Source: Sedimentibacter sp. zth1 (GTDB taxonomy: Bacteria; Bacillota; Clostridia; Tissierellales; Sedimentibacteraceae). Taken from it: a stretch of 64,000 nucleotides of DNA. This document shows, piece by piece, positions 16,438-24,806 of this stretch. The notes beneath the pieces are model-generated. The model saw only the letters and a program-made list of their open reading frames with translations, had not been told where the DNA came from and searched no databases. A program made the translations under genes and the position numbers. Numbering within the stretch: position 1 is the first letter of the stretch; every line of letters begins with the position of its first letter. The stretch covers positions 62,001 through 126,000 of the forward strand of contig NZ_CP071445.1 in NCBI RefSeq assembly GCF_017352195.1, in the 5' to 3' direction.

Positions 16438-16908
16438 ATGGGAATAGGTCCATCTACTAAAGAAACAACATTACATCACTTTAAAGATCCACTACTTGAT
16501 GTTGTATCAAAAGATAGTGAAGTAAATCTTATGGGAGTTATAATAGTTGGAACACCTCAAGCAAATGAAGAAAAATACTTTGTTGGTAGAAGAGTGGCTT
16601 CAATTTGTCAGTCGATGAATTTAGATGGTTGTATAATTTCTGTTGATGGTTTTGGCAATAGTCATGTTGATTTTGCCAATACGATAGAGGAAATAGCTAG
16701 TAAAGACATATCGGTAGTAGGTATGAGCTTTATAGGAACGCAGGGTAGTTTTGTTACGACTAATGAGTATATGGATACCATAGTCGATTTAAATAAATCA
16801 ATTGATGGAATCGAAACATTGAGAGTCGGAGAAAATTCATCAGTAGAATTAGATGCTAAAAAGGCAATAGCAATGTTAAAACTCAAAATTCGGAGGAGTA
16901 TAAAATGA
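16438..16908 (+). CDS. prdE: PrdE, homologue of the PrdA C-terminal (pyruvoyl) part
   Basis: 156 residues, colinear with the small subunit released from PrdA. It starts MGIGPSTKETTLHHFKDPL against CIGPASKECSRHYFREPL in PrdA. It continues through GVIIVGTPQANEEKYFVGRR and VDGFGNSHVDFANTIEEIA. The residue that becomes pyruvoyl in PrdA (Cys) is absent, since the chain begins at Met-Gly-Ile-Gly, so PrdE is not expected to carry that cofactor. It overlaps prdF by 4 bases (ATGA). Probably it pairs with PrdD to form a PrdA-like complex, which is inference. Confidence 0.87.
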   Translation: MGIGPSTKETTLHHFKDPLLDVVSKDSEVNLMGVIIVGTPQANEEKYFVGRRVASICQSMNLDGCIISVDGFGNSHVDFANTIEEIASKDISVVGMSFIGTQGSFVTTNEYMDTIVDLNKSIDGIETLRVGENSSVELDAKKAIAMLKLKIRRSIK

Positions 16909-17918
16909 TAATAAAAAAATCACTTCAGGCTATAGATTCTCATACAATGGGAGAACCTACTAGAATTATAACAAGTGGTATTCCAAAAATACATGGAAAA
17001 ACAATGGCAGAAAAAAAACAATACTTAGCAAAAAAATTAGATTATATAAGAACTGCAGTTATGAATGAACCAAGAGGACACAATGATATGTTTGGATCAA
17101 TCCTTATGGAACCTATATCTGATGATGCTGATTTTGGTATAGTGTTTATGGATGGTGGAGGATACCTAAATATGTGTGGACACGGTTCTATTGGTGCTGC
17201 TTCAGCAATTGTTGAAACAGGAATGGTAGATGTAGTTGAACCTATAACAAAGGTAGTGCTTGAATCACCAGCAGGACTTATAAAAGCTGATGTAAGAGTA
17301 GAAAATGATAAAGTAAAAGAAGCAACAATTACAAATGTACCTTCGTTTTTATATAAACGCGATTTAAAAATAAATGTACCTGAAGTTGGAGAAGTTACAT
17401 TGGACATTTCATTTGGTGGTAGTTTTTTTGCAATAGTAAGTATAGAGCAACCAAACTTGAATTTTAAAATTTGTCCTGAAAATTCACAAATGATTAAAGA
17501 AATAGGTATTAAAATTAGAGATGAAGTAAATAAAAGTATAATTGTTTCTCATCCATATTTAACACATATAAAAACTGTAGATTTGGTTGAGTTTTATGGT
17601 CCAAGTAAAAATCCAAAAGCTTCTCTTCAAAATGTTGTTGTATTTGGAGCAGGACAAGTTGATAGGTCTCCTTGCGGAACAGGAACAAGCGCTAAGATAG
17701 CAACTTTATTTTCAAAAGGTATATTGAAAATTAATGAAGAATTTGTATATGAAAGTATAACAGGAACATTATTTAAAGCTAAAGCTATTGATGAAATAAA
17801 AGTTGGAGAGTATAATGGTATAGTTCCACAAATTACAGGAAAAGCATATATTACAGGATTTAACCATTTTGTTATAGATGAAGATGATCCATTGAAATAT
17901 GGTTTTAAATTAGGATAA
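16905..17918 (+). CDS. prdF: Proline racemase PrdF
   Basis: 337 residues, the usual length for proline racemase. It supplies D-proline from L-proline for the reductase. Both catalytic cysteines are visible: MCGHGSIGAASAI (Cys near residue 91) and DRSPCGTGTSAK (near residue 256). The N-terminal DSHTMGEPTRI motif is present. Cofactor-independent, cytosolic, homodimeric by family knowledge. The start codon overlaps the prdE stop, so it belongs to the same transcript. Confidence 0.95.
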   Translation: MIIKKSLQAIDSHTMGEPTRIITSGIPKIHGKTMAEKKQYLAKKLDYIRTAVMNEPRGHNDMFGSILMEPISDDADFGIVFMDGGGYLNMCGHGSIGAASAIVETGMVDVVEPITKVVLESPAGLIKADVRVENDKVKEATITNVPSFLYKRDLKINVPEVGEVTLDISFGGSFFAIVSIEQPNLNFKICPENSQMIKEIGIKIRDEVNKSIIVSHPYLTHIKTVDLVEFYGPSKNPKASLQNVVVFGAGQVDRSPCGTGTSAKIATLFSKGILKINEEFVYESITGTLFKAKAIDEIKVGEYNGIVPQITGKAYITGFNHFVIDEDDPLKYGFKLG

Positions 17919-17972
17919 ATATATTTTTACAACTAAATTTGTGAAAAATTATACAATGATATGGAGGATATT

Positions 17973-19220
17973 ATGAAGAAATTAGCTTTTTTAGGCGGAA
18001 ACTTAATTGATGGTACAGGAAAAGACTTAATTAAAAATTCTCTTGTATTAGTTGAAGGCAAAAAAATAGTTTACGCAGGTAGCATGAAAGAAATTTCAAG
18101 CGATTATGAGAATATAGATATAACAGGAAAAACTATAATGCCAGGTTTGATAGATACACACTTACATTTTAGTGGTAACTTAACTGACAGTGATAGTGAT
18201 TGGGTACTTGAAGATGTTGTACAGAAAACAGTAGTAGCAGTACAACAAGCACATGAATGCCTTGAAAACGGTTTAACTACTGTTGGAGAAATATCTCGTT
18301 CAGGTATTGCAATCAGAGATATGGTTGAAGCAGGAGTTATGCAAGGACCAAGAGTTGTAACTTCAGGACTTGGATTTTGTAGAACAGCAGGACATGGAGA
18401 TAGCCATAAACTTCCATATAGCTATAATCATGATTCTCATCCATGGGCTGAGAGAGTTGATGGACCATGGGATTTAAGAAAAGCTGTAAGACATAGACTT
18501 AGAGATAATCCAGATGCAATAAAAATATGGTCAACAGGTGGTGGAATTTGGAGATGGGATAGGAAATTGGACCAACACTATACATTAGAAGAAATACAAG
18601 CAGTAGTAGATGAATGTAACATGGTTGGAATTCCAGTATGGTCACACGCTGAAGGATATGGTGGAGCATTAGATAGCTGTAAAGCTGGAGTACATCTTAT
18701 CATTCATGGTCAAACATTAAATGAAGAATGTTTAGACATTATGGCTGAAAAAGGAATTTATTTCTGTCCAACAATCCAGTTCTTAAATGAATGGTTTAAA
18801 ACTTATGCTCCACCTTACAATCCAGAGGTACATGATAAATTCCCTGGAGATACAGTTGCAGAAAAAGAATTGAATAGAGTATATGCTAATCTTAGACGTG
18901 CGAAAGAAAAAGGAATAGTTCTAACAATTGGCTCTGATTCATTCTGTTCAAGCTTAACACCTTATGGAACTACAGCAATAGGAGAAATGTATTCTTTCAA
19001 TGAGAAAGCACATATTAGCAATATGGATGTTATAGTAGCAGCAACAAAATCAGGTGCGGAAATGCTTAAGGTTGGAGATATAACAGGAACGCTTGAAGAA
19101 GGTAAATTTGCGGATTTATTAGTAATTGAAGGAAATCCACTTGAAAACATTAGAACTATAAGTGTTGAAAATATGGAAGTTATATTAAAAGAAGGAACAT
19201 TTGTAAAAAATAATTTATAA
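17973..19220 (+). CDS. Metal-dependent amidohydrolase (imidazolonepropionase / Xaa-Pro dipeptidase-like)
   Basis: 415 residues. Motifs in order: MPGLIDTHLHF (HxH metal ligands, about 57-65), KIWSTGGGIWRW, VWSHAEGYGGA (metal His), HLIIHGQTL (metal His) and TIGSDSF (metal Asp). This is the COG1228-type amidohydrolase pattern, which includes Xaa-Pro dipeptidases. ATG 17973 is chosen over the in-frame ATG 17961 because GGAGG lies at 17963-17967. It sits 54 bp after prdF and before a strong terminator, so it is probably the last gene of the proline locus, although a weak promoter could lie in the gap. Release of proline from peptides is a reasonable but unproven role. Confidence 0.82.
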   Translation: MKKLAFLGGNLIDGTGKDLIKNSLVLVEGKKIVYAGSMKEISSDYENIDITGKTIMPGLIDTHLHFSGNLTDSDSDWVLEDVVQKTVVAVQQAHECLENGLTTVGEISRSGIAIRDMVEAGVMQGPRVVTSGLGFCRTAGHGDSHKLPYSYNHDSHPWAERVDGPWDLRKAVRHRLRDNPDAIKIWSTGGGIWRWDRKLDQHYTLEEIQAVVDECNMVGIPVWSHAEGYGGALDSCKAGVHLIIHGQTLNEECLDIMAEKGIYFCPTIQFLNEWFKTYAPPYNPEVHDKFPGDTVAEKELNRVYANLRRAKEKGIVLTIGSDSFCSSLTPYGTTAIGEMYSFNEKAHISNMDVIVAATKSGAEMLKVGDITGTLEEGKFADLLVIEGNPLENIRTISVENMEVILKEGTFVKNNL

Positions 19221-19244
19221 AAAATAATTTAATAATAAACTAAT

Positions 19245-19286
19245 AAAAATACATTTTTACTAATTAAAAGGTAAAAATGTATTTTT
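19245..19286 (+). terminator. Rho-independent terminator of the prd locus
   Basis: A 16-bp perfect stem (AAAAATACATTTTTAC / GTAAAAATGTATTTTT) with a 10-base loop and a T-rich 3' side. Confidence 0.85.
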
Positions 19287-19372
19287 GTTTATACATAACA
19301 TAATGTACTAAAATAATTAAAAATGAAAATGGGAATTAATATTAATATAAATATAGTAACTAAAGGATAAAA

Positions 19373-20311
19373 ATGATGAAAAAATTATTTAGCTTATGTT
19401 TAATAATATTGACCTTATTTTTGGTTATTTTTACGGATTTAAGTATTGAAAAAAAAGTAGAAAGTAATAATGAAGAATTGCATAAAACAAAGGTCATAAA
19501 TGATATTACATTAAAAGAAGTTGAATGGTTAACTGTGGAAAAGAAAAATTACATTGAAATTGACTATGAGGGTGCGAATATTAGAACAAGATATAATACT
19601 CCAGAGGGATTTCAAAGAGAAACAATTAAAGAAGGAAGTTTTGCGGATTATTTAGCAAACAAAAAATTAAAAAATTATGGATATAAAGCTTTATATTACA
19701 ATGGAAGAATAAAATCCAATAAAAATATTTATGATAGTGTTTTGGACTACAATATAGGCAATCAAAATTTACATCAAGCAGCTGATGCAATAATGTTTTT
19801 GAAAGCAGATTATCTATTTAACAAAGGATTTTACAATGACATAAGTTTTAGTTTTGTCAATGGGTTTAAAGCTGAGTATAGTAAATGGATGGCAGGATAC
19901 AGAATAAAGGTTAGAGATAACGAAGCATCGTATCATAAGTGTAAAGAACAAATTTGTACCTATGAAGATTTTCTAAAATACATGAATATGATTTTTGCAT
20001 ATTGTAGTACAATTTCACTTAAAAAGGATTTAACACCGGTGCGAATCCATGAAATGCAAGTTGGCGATGTTTTTATAAATTCAGAAACAGTAGGCCATGC
20101 AGCTATAGTAGTGGATATGGCGATAAACTATGAAACTGGAGAAAAATTATTTATGTTAGCGCAAAGCGGAACACCAGCACAGCAAACACAAATACTTATA
20201 AATATAAATGACGCTACAATTAGTCCGTGGTATAGTATTGATTTTGGGAATGAGCTAATTACCCCAGAATGGACATTTTCATCCACTGAGCTTATGAGAT
20301 TTAAAAAGTAA
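19373..20311 (+). CDS. DUF4846-family exported protein
   Basis: 312 residues. An N-terminal hydrophobic signal (residues 4-21, LFSLCLIILTLFLVIF) points to export. The rest matches DUF4846: LHQAADAIMFLKADYLFNKG, ISFSFVNGFKAEYSKW and a C-terminal GHAAIVVDMAIN ... FMLAQSGTPAQQTQI stretch with conserved His and Gln. The family has no established function. It is transcribed alone between two terminators. The start could also be the second Met (19376). Nothing ties it to the proline operon or to the downstream two-component system except position. Confidence 0.8.
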   Translation: MMKKLFSLCLIILTLFLVIFTDLSIEKKVESNNEELHKTKVINDITLKEVEWLTVEKKNYIEIDYEGANIRTRYNTPEGFQRETIKEGSFADYLANKKLKNYGYKALYYNGRIKSNKNIYDSVLDYNIGNQNLHQAADAIMFLKADYLFNKGFYNDISFSFVNGFKAEYSKWMAGYRIKVRDNEASYHKCKEQICTYEDFLKYMNMIFAYCSTISLKKDLTPVRIHEMQVGDVFINSETVGHAAIVVDMAINYETGEKLFMLAQSGTPAQQTQILININDATISPWYSIDFGNELITPEWTFSSTELMRFKK

Positions 20312-20328
20312 GTTAAAAATATTTTAAG

Positions 20329-20373
20329 AATTATACCTATTATATTTTAATAAATGATAGGTATAATTTTTTT
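20329..20373 (+). terminator. Rho-independent terminator
   Basis: A 12-bp stem (AATTATACCTAT / ATAGGTATAATT), a 16-base loop and a T tail, ending the DUF4846 gene transcript. Confidence 0.85.
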
Positions 20374-20424
20374 ATAAGCAAAATAGAAATGGTGTGTTAT
20401 ACTATAATTGAAAGAGGTGGTTAA

Positions 20425-21114
20425 ATGAAAATACTTGTTTGTGATGATGAGGTTGAAATCGTAGAAGCAATTGAAATCTATCTATCGAATGAAGGATACC
20501 AAATATTTAAGGCATACAATGGTAAAGAGGCGCTACAAATATTAAGTGAACAAGAAGTGCATCTGATTATAATGGATATTATGATGCCTGAAATGAATGG
20601 AATTATAGCAACAAAGAAAATAAGAGAAAAATACAATATTCCAGTTATAATGTTATCGGCTAAATCTGAGGATACTGATAAAATAATAGGACTAAACCTA
20701 GGAGCCGATGATTATATAACAAAGCCATTTAATCCATTAGAACTAATTGCTAGAGTTAAATCACAATTAAGGCGTTATACTATGTTAGGAAATTATGTTA
20801 TAAAAACAGGTATATATAAGGTTGGTGAATTAATAATTGATGATGAACAAAAACAAGTAACAGTTGATGGAGATATAGTAAAGCTTACACCAGTTGAGTA
20901 TAAAATATTATTATTGCTTATACAAAATCAAGGAAAAGTGTTTTCAATTGACAATATATACGAGAGTGTATGGAATGAGCCTTCATATAGTGCTGAAAAT
21001 ACAGTAGCAGTGCATATAAGAAGAATTCGTGAAAAAATTGAAATCAATCCTAAAAAACCTAAATATTTGAAGGTGGTGTGGGGAGTTGGCTACAAAATTG
21101 AAAAAAATCAATAG
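20425..21114 (+). CDS. OmpR/VanR-type response regulator
   Basis: 229 residues. A receiver domain (1-120) has the acidic pocket (CDDE), phospho-acceptor Asp in LIIMDIMMPEMNG, Thr/Ser and Lys (ITKPF). A winged-helix DNA-binding domain (130-228) follows: LTPVEYKILLLLIQNQGKVFS and AVHIRRIREKIE. It overlaps the histidine kinase gene by 29 bases, so the two are co-translated. Closest in style to VanR-like regulators. The targets are unknown. Confidence 0.93.
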   Translation: MKILVCDDEVEIVEAIEIYLSNEGYQIFKAYNGKEALQILSEQEVHLIIMDIMMPEMNGIIATKKIREKYNIPVIMLSAKSEDTDKIIGLNLGADDYITKPFNPLELIARVKSQLRRYTMLGNYVIKTGIYKVGELIIDDEQKQVTVDGDIVKLTPVEYKILLLLIQNQGKVFSIDNIYESVWNEPSYSAENTVAVHIRRIREKIEINPKKPKYLKVVWGVGYKIEKNQ

Positions 21115-23041
21115 AAGCATATTTTTAAAAATAGTTGCATATTTAATTATAATTATTTGTAGCTTCACATTTATATTACTTGGGTTTAAATTTGTAGACC
21201 ATGATGAAGATATTGAATCAATATTTCAAAAAGATTTTCTTAAAAGCTATAAGCTGTGTAAAATTTATAGAGATTATGTTTATAGAATAAAAGATCTCAT
21301 GGAAGATAATGAAGAAGATTTAGATTATAGCTATAAGTTAAATAAACTTAAAAATACTAAAGGTATGTATTTTTATGTAACAAATGGAGTTGAAACAGTT
21401 ACTAACGTAGAAGAATATGACAGAAATTTTTTTATGAATCAGAAAACATATTTATTGATAAGCGATAATGATATAACTATAAATCCGAAAATTGAGAGTA
21501 TCATTGATAATGACATAGATTACTACTTTAATTCAATGTTAAGAAATTTTGATAATACTGATTGTAAAATAAGCATTGCTTTTGCAAATGAGTTTATCGC
21601 TCCGTTAGAGGAAACATGGGCTGAATCAACAAGAAATAGTACAATATTAGTTTGTATTTTAGTTTTATTATTGCTGATTTCAACTATAGCTTTTATATAC
21701 CTAGTAATTACAACAGGGAAAAAAGCAACTGATGAATTAATACATTTGAACTATTTTGACAGGTTATTTACAGATTTTAATTTAATAATAATAATATTGA
21801 TTATAAGTTTAACAGTTAGTTTTTTAGGTGATAATGATTTGTATGATTATTTTATGAGATATGTTATTGCAAGTGTCGTAACTACATCTTTGGGTATTAC
21901 TATATTATTGCATTTATCACTAGTAAGGCATATGAAAAATGGAACACTCATAAAGAAAACATTGATTTATACAGTGCTTCATAAAATTCATTCTGTTACA
22001 TTATCAATTTTCAATGCAGGTTCTTTGATGGTAAAATCAATATTTATTTTAGCTATTTTTACAACAGCTTGTATTATAGGTACACTATTTTTCCCTCTAA
22101 TATTTTTAGTATTTGCAGTAGCAATTTATTTTGTCTATGTAAATGTACAAAAATTTATTAAGCTTCGAGTTGGAGTAAACAATATTAAGGATGGAAATTT
22201 GAAAGAAAAAATATACATTAAGGGTAATGGTGAATTAGCCAAGATTGCGAACAATATAAATTCTATATCTGAGGGTTTAGAAAAAGCTGTATACAATGAG
22301 GTGAAAAGTGAAAGATTGAAAACTGAATTAATCAGTAATGTATCACATGATATTAAAACACCGTTAACGTCTATCATAAATTATGTTGATTTACTTAAAA
22401 GAGAGAATATTGAATCAGAAAACGCAAAAAAATATCTTAATATATTAGACAATAAGTCACAAAGACTTAAAATATTGACAGCTGATTTATTTGAAGCAGC
22501 TAAAGCTACCAGTGGTAACATGCCTGTTAACTTTGACAAGGTTGATGTGTATTCATTAATCCAGCAAGGACTTGGAGAATTAGAAGATAAGGTTGAAAAA
22601 TCTAAGCTTATTTTCAAACTCGGTATTATAGAAAACAAAATATATGTTAAAGCTGATGGAAGACTTTTGTGGAGAGTTATTGAAAATTTATTTTCTAATG
22701 TATTTAAGTATGCACTTGGTGGTTCGAGAGTTTATATAGACTTTATAGATAATGTAGATGAGAAAAATGTTGCAATTATAATAAAAAACATTTCGTCATA
22801 TGAATTAAATGTTGAAGCTGAAGAGTTGATGGAAAGATTTAAAAGAGCTGATGAGTCAAGAAATACTGAGGGTAGCGGTTTAGGACTTGCGATAGCTAAA
22901 AATTTACTAGAACTTCAAAATGGAGAACTAAGACTTGAAATTGATGGAGATTTATTCAAGGCAATAGTGCTAATACCTAAGTATGATGAACATCGCAAAC
23001 AAAATAATAGTGAAAAAAATAATTTGGATAAAATCAAGTAA
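21086..23041 (+). CDS. VanS-like sensor histidine kinase
   Basis: 651 residues starting with TTG (AGGTGG upstream; TTG 21098 is an alternative). TM1 is at about 10-30, then a roughly 150-residue extracytoplasmic segment. A block of four or five TM helices (about 185-350) follows, then a HAMP-like linker. The His box is VSHDIKTPLTSIINYVDLL, and the ATPase shows N (ENLFSNVFKYA) and G (GSGLGLAIAK) boxes. The multi-helix membrane region resembles the long clostridial VanS-like kinases with an extra membrane module. The signal is unknown; cell envelope stress is a guess by family. Confidence 0.9.
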   Translation: MATKLKKINRSIFLKIVAYLIIIICSFTFILLGFKFVDHDEDIESIFQKDFLKSYKLCKIYRDYVYRIKDLMEDNEEDLDYSYKLNKLKNTKGMYFYVTNGVETVTNVEEYDRNFFMNQKTYLLISDNDITINPKIESIIDNDIDYYFNSMLRNFDNTDCKISIAFANEFIAPLEETWAESTRNSTILVCILVLLLLISTIAFIYLVITTGKKATDELIHLNYFDRLFTDFNLIIIILIISLTVSFLGDNDLYDYFMRYVIASVVTTSLGITILLHLSLVRHMKNGTLIKKTLIYTVLHKIHSVTLSIFNAGSLMVKSIFILAIFTTACIIGTLFFPLIFLVFAVAIYFVYVNVQKFIKLRVGVNNIKDGNLKEKIYIKGNGELAKIANNINSISEGLEKAVYNEVKSERLKTELISNVSHDIKTPLTSIINYVDLLKRENIESENAKKYLNILDNKSQRLKILTADLFEAAKATSGNMPVNFDKVDVYSLIQQGLGELEDKVEKSKLIFKLGIIENKIYVKADGRLLWRVIENLFSNVFKYALGGSRVYIDFIDNVDEKNVAIIIKNISSYELNVEAEELMERFKRADESRNTEGSGLGLAIAKNLLELQNGELRLEIDGDLFKAIVLIPKYDEHRKQNNSEKNNLDKIK

Positions 23042-23047
23042 TTGCCA

Positions 23048-23087
23048 AATTCACTGCAATCTAATTATAAGTTGCAGTGAATTTTTT
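23048..23087 (+). terminator. Rho-independent terminator after the kinase gene
   Basis: A 12-bp stem (AATTCACTGCAA / TTGCAGTGAATT) with a 12-base loop and a T run. The T run is also the first arm of the next inverted repeat (23082-23124). Confidence 0.85.
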
Positions 23088-23124
23088 ATATACTAGGAAA
23101 GTTCTATTTCTAGTATATAAAAAA
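23082..23124. repeat. Perfect 15-bp inverted repeat
   Basis: TTTTTTATATACTAG (23082-23096) and CTAGTATATAAAAAA (23110-23124) are perfect complements with a 13-base loop. It follows and overlaps the terminator, and could terminate leftward transcription or insulate gltX. The remaining sequence up to gltX is AT-rich, with a small dyad ACTGT/ACAGT at 23277-23290. Confidence 0.7.
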
Positions 23125-23312
23125 TGAGTTGCGACTATTGGAAAATTATTATATAATAGAATGATTATTTATATAAAATTTCAAATTTTGTAAATGATAT
23201 AATTATAAAATCATCATAGAAAATGTATATTTAATAGTTTATAAAATAAACAATAATATAATAAATTAAATTTTATACTGTTAATACAGTTAGTATATTT
23301 AGGAGGAAAAAA

Positions 23313-24788
23313 ATGAGTGTAAGATTGAGATTTGCACCAAGTCCAACAGGATATTTACATATAGGTGGACTAAGAACAGCTTTATATGATTTTTTATATG
23401 CTAAAGGACATGACGGAAAATATATATTAAGAATAGAGGATACTGACCAAACAAGATATGTTGAGGGTGCAGTAGAAAACTTGATAAGTTCTTTAACATG
23501 GGCTGGTATTGTTCATGATGAAGGTGTATTTATTGAAAATGGTAAAATAGTTCAGAAAGGTGAATTCGGTCCATATATTCAATCTGAAAGATTAGATATA
23601 TATAAAAAATATATTCAAATCCTTTTAGATAAAGGATATGCATACTATTGCTTCTGTACAAAAGAAAGATTAGATGAAGTTCGTGAAAAACAACGTGCAG
23701 AAGGCAAAACACCAATGTACGATAGACATTGTAGAAATATGTCAAAAGAAGAAGTTCAAAATCGTATAGATGCTGGACAAGAATATGTTATTAGACTTGT
23801 AGTTCCAGATAATAAAGACATAACATGGACTGATCCCGTAAAAGGGCAAATAACTATAAATTCATCAGAAGTTGATGACCAAGTATTAATTAAATCTGAT
23901 GGGTTTCCAACATACCATTTTGCAGTTGTTATTGATGACCACTTGATGGGTATAACACATGCAGTTAGAGGAGAAGAATGGTTAACATCAACACCAAAGC
24001 AAAAGCTATTATATGATTATTTTGGTTTTGAAATGCCTCAATTTATTCATCTTCCAACAGTATTAAACAAGGATAGAAAAAAACTTAGTAAGCGTCAAGG
24101 CGATGTTGCTACATCCGATTTTAAAGATAAAGGATATTTACCGGAAGCACTTGTTAACTATTTAGCGCTTGTTGGTTGGAGCCCTAAAGACAATAAAGAA
24201 TTACTTTCAATGGATGAATTGATTGCAGAATTTGATTTTGACAGAGTTTCTAAAACAGGTGGTATATTTGATGTAGATAAATTAAATTTTATAAACAATC
24301 ACTATATCAAAGAATCTGATGCAAAAAGAATAGCTGAAATAGCCGTGCCAAGCATAGTAAAAGCAGGACTTATGACAGAAGAACAAACAAAAGATAGATT
24401 TGATTGGATAGTGTTAGTGACAGATGCTTTAAAAGAACGACTAAACTATGTGTCAGAAATAGTTAGTCACATGAATATATTCTTTGGTGATACTGTAACA
24501 TTTGAAACAGACGAAGCAGAAGCAATTGTTAAACAAGAGCACGTTAAAGGTTTGTTAGAAGCATTTATAGCAGAACTAGATGCAATTGATGATATAGATG
24601 AAGAATTCACTAAAAATATATTCAATATATTAAAAAAGAAAACTGGAGCAAAAGGTAAAAACTTATTTATGCCAGTGAGGTGTGCTGTTACAGGTCAACA
24701 ACATGGTCCTGATATGGGTAAAATATTGATAGCTTTAGGAAAAGAAAAAACTATCAATAGGCTGAAGGAATTAGTAACAAGATTATAA
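23313..24788 (+). CDS. gltX: Glutamyl-tRNA synthetase
   Basis: 491 residues, class I aminoacyl-tRNA synthetase. The HIGH motif is in PSPTGYLHIGGLRTAL (residues 9-24) and the KMSKS motif is KKLSKRQGD (about 255). It attaches Glu to tRNA-Glu. No glutaminyl-tRNA synthetase is present here, so it may be the non-discriminating type used together with GatCAB; this is typical of Clostridia but is not shown here. First gene of the gltX-cysS-mrnC-rlmB-yacP cluster. AGGAGG lies before the ATG. Confidence 0.97.
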   Translation: MSVRLRFAPSPTGYLHIGGLRTALYDFLYAKGHDGKYILRIEDTDQTRYVEGAVENLISSLTWAGIVHDEGVFIENGKIVQKGEFGPYIQSERLDIYKKYIQILLDKGYAYYCFCTKERLDEVREKQRAEGKTPMYDRHCRNMSKEEVQNRIDAGQEYVIRLVVPDNKDITWTDPVKGQITINSSEVDDQVLIKSDGFPTYHFAVVIDDHLMGITHAVRGEEWLTSTPKQKLLYDYFGFEMPQFIHLPTVLNKDRKKLSKRQGDVATSDFKDKGYLPEALVNYLALVGWSPKDNKELLSMDELIAEFDFDRVSKTGGIFDVDKLNFINNHYIKESDAKRIAEIAVPSIVKAGLMTEEQTKDRFDWIVLVTDALKERLNYVSEIVSHMNIFFGDTVTFETDEAEAIVKQEHVKGLLEAFIAELDAIDDIDEEFTKNIFNILKKKTGAKGKNLFMPVRCAVTGQQHGPDMGKILIALGKEKTINRLKELVTRL

Positions 24789-24806
24789 TGTTAGAGGTGA
24801 TTAGGT

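Noticed and set aside
23125-23312. T-box riboswitch before the tRNA synthetase operon
   Set aside because: The region is very AT-rich and lacks the conserved T-box sequence (AGGGUGGNACCGCG) and an antiterminator.
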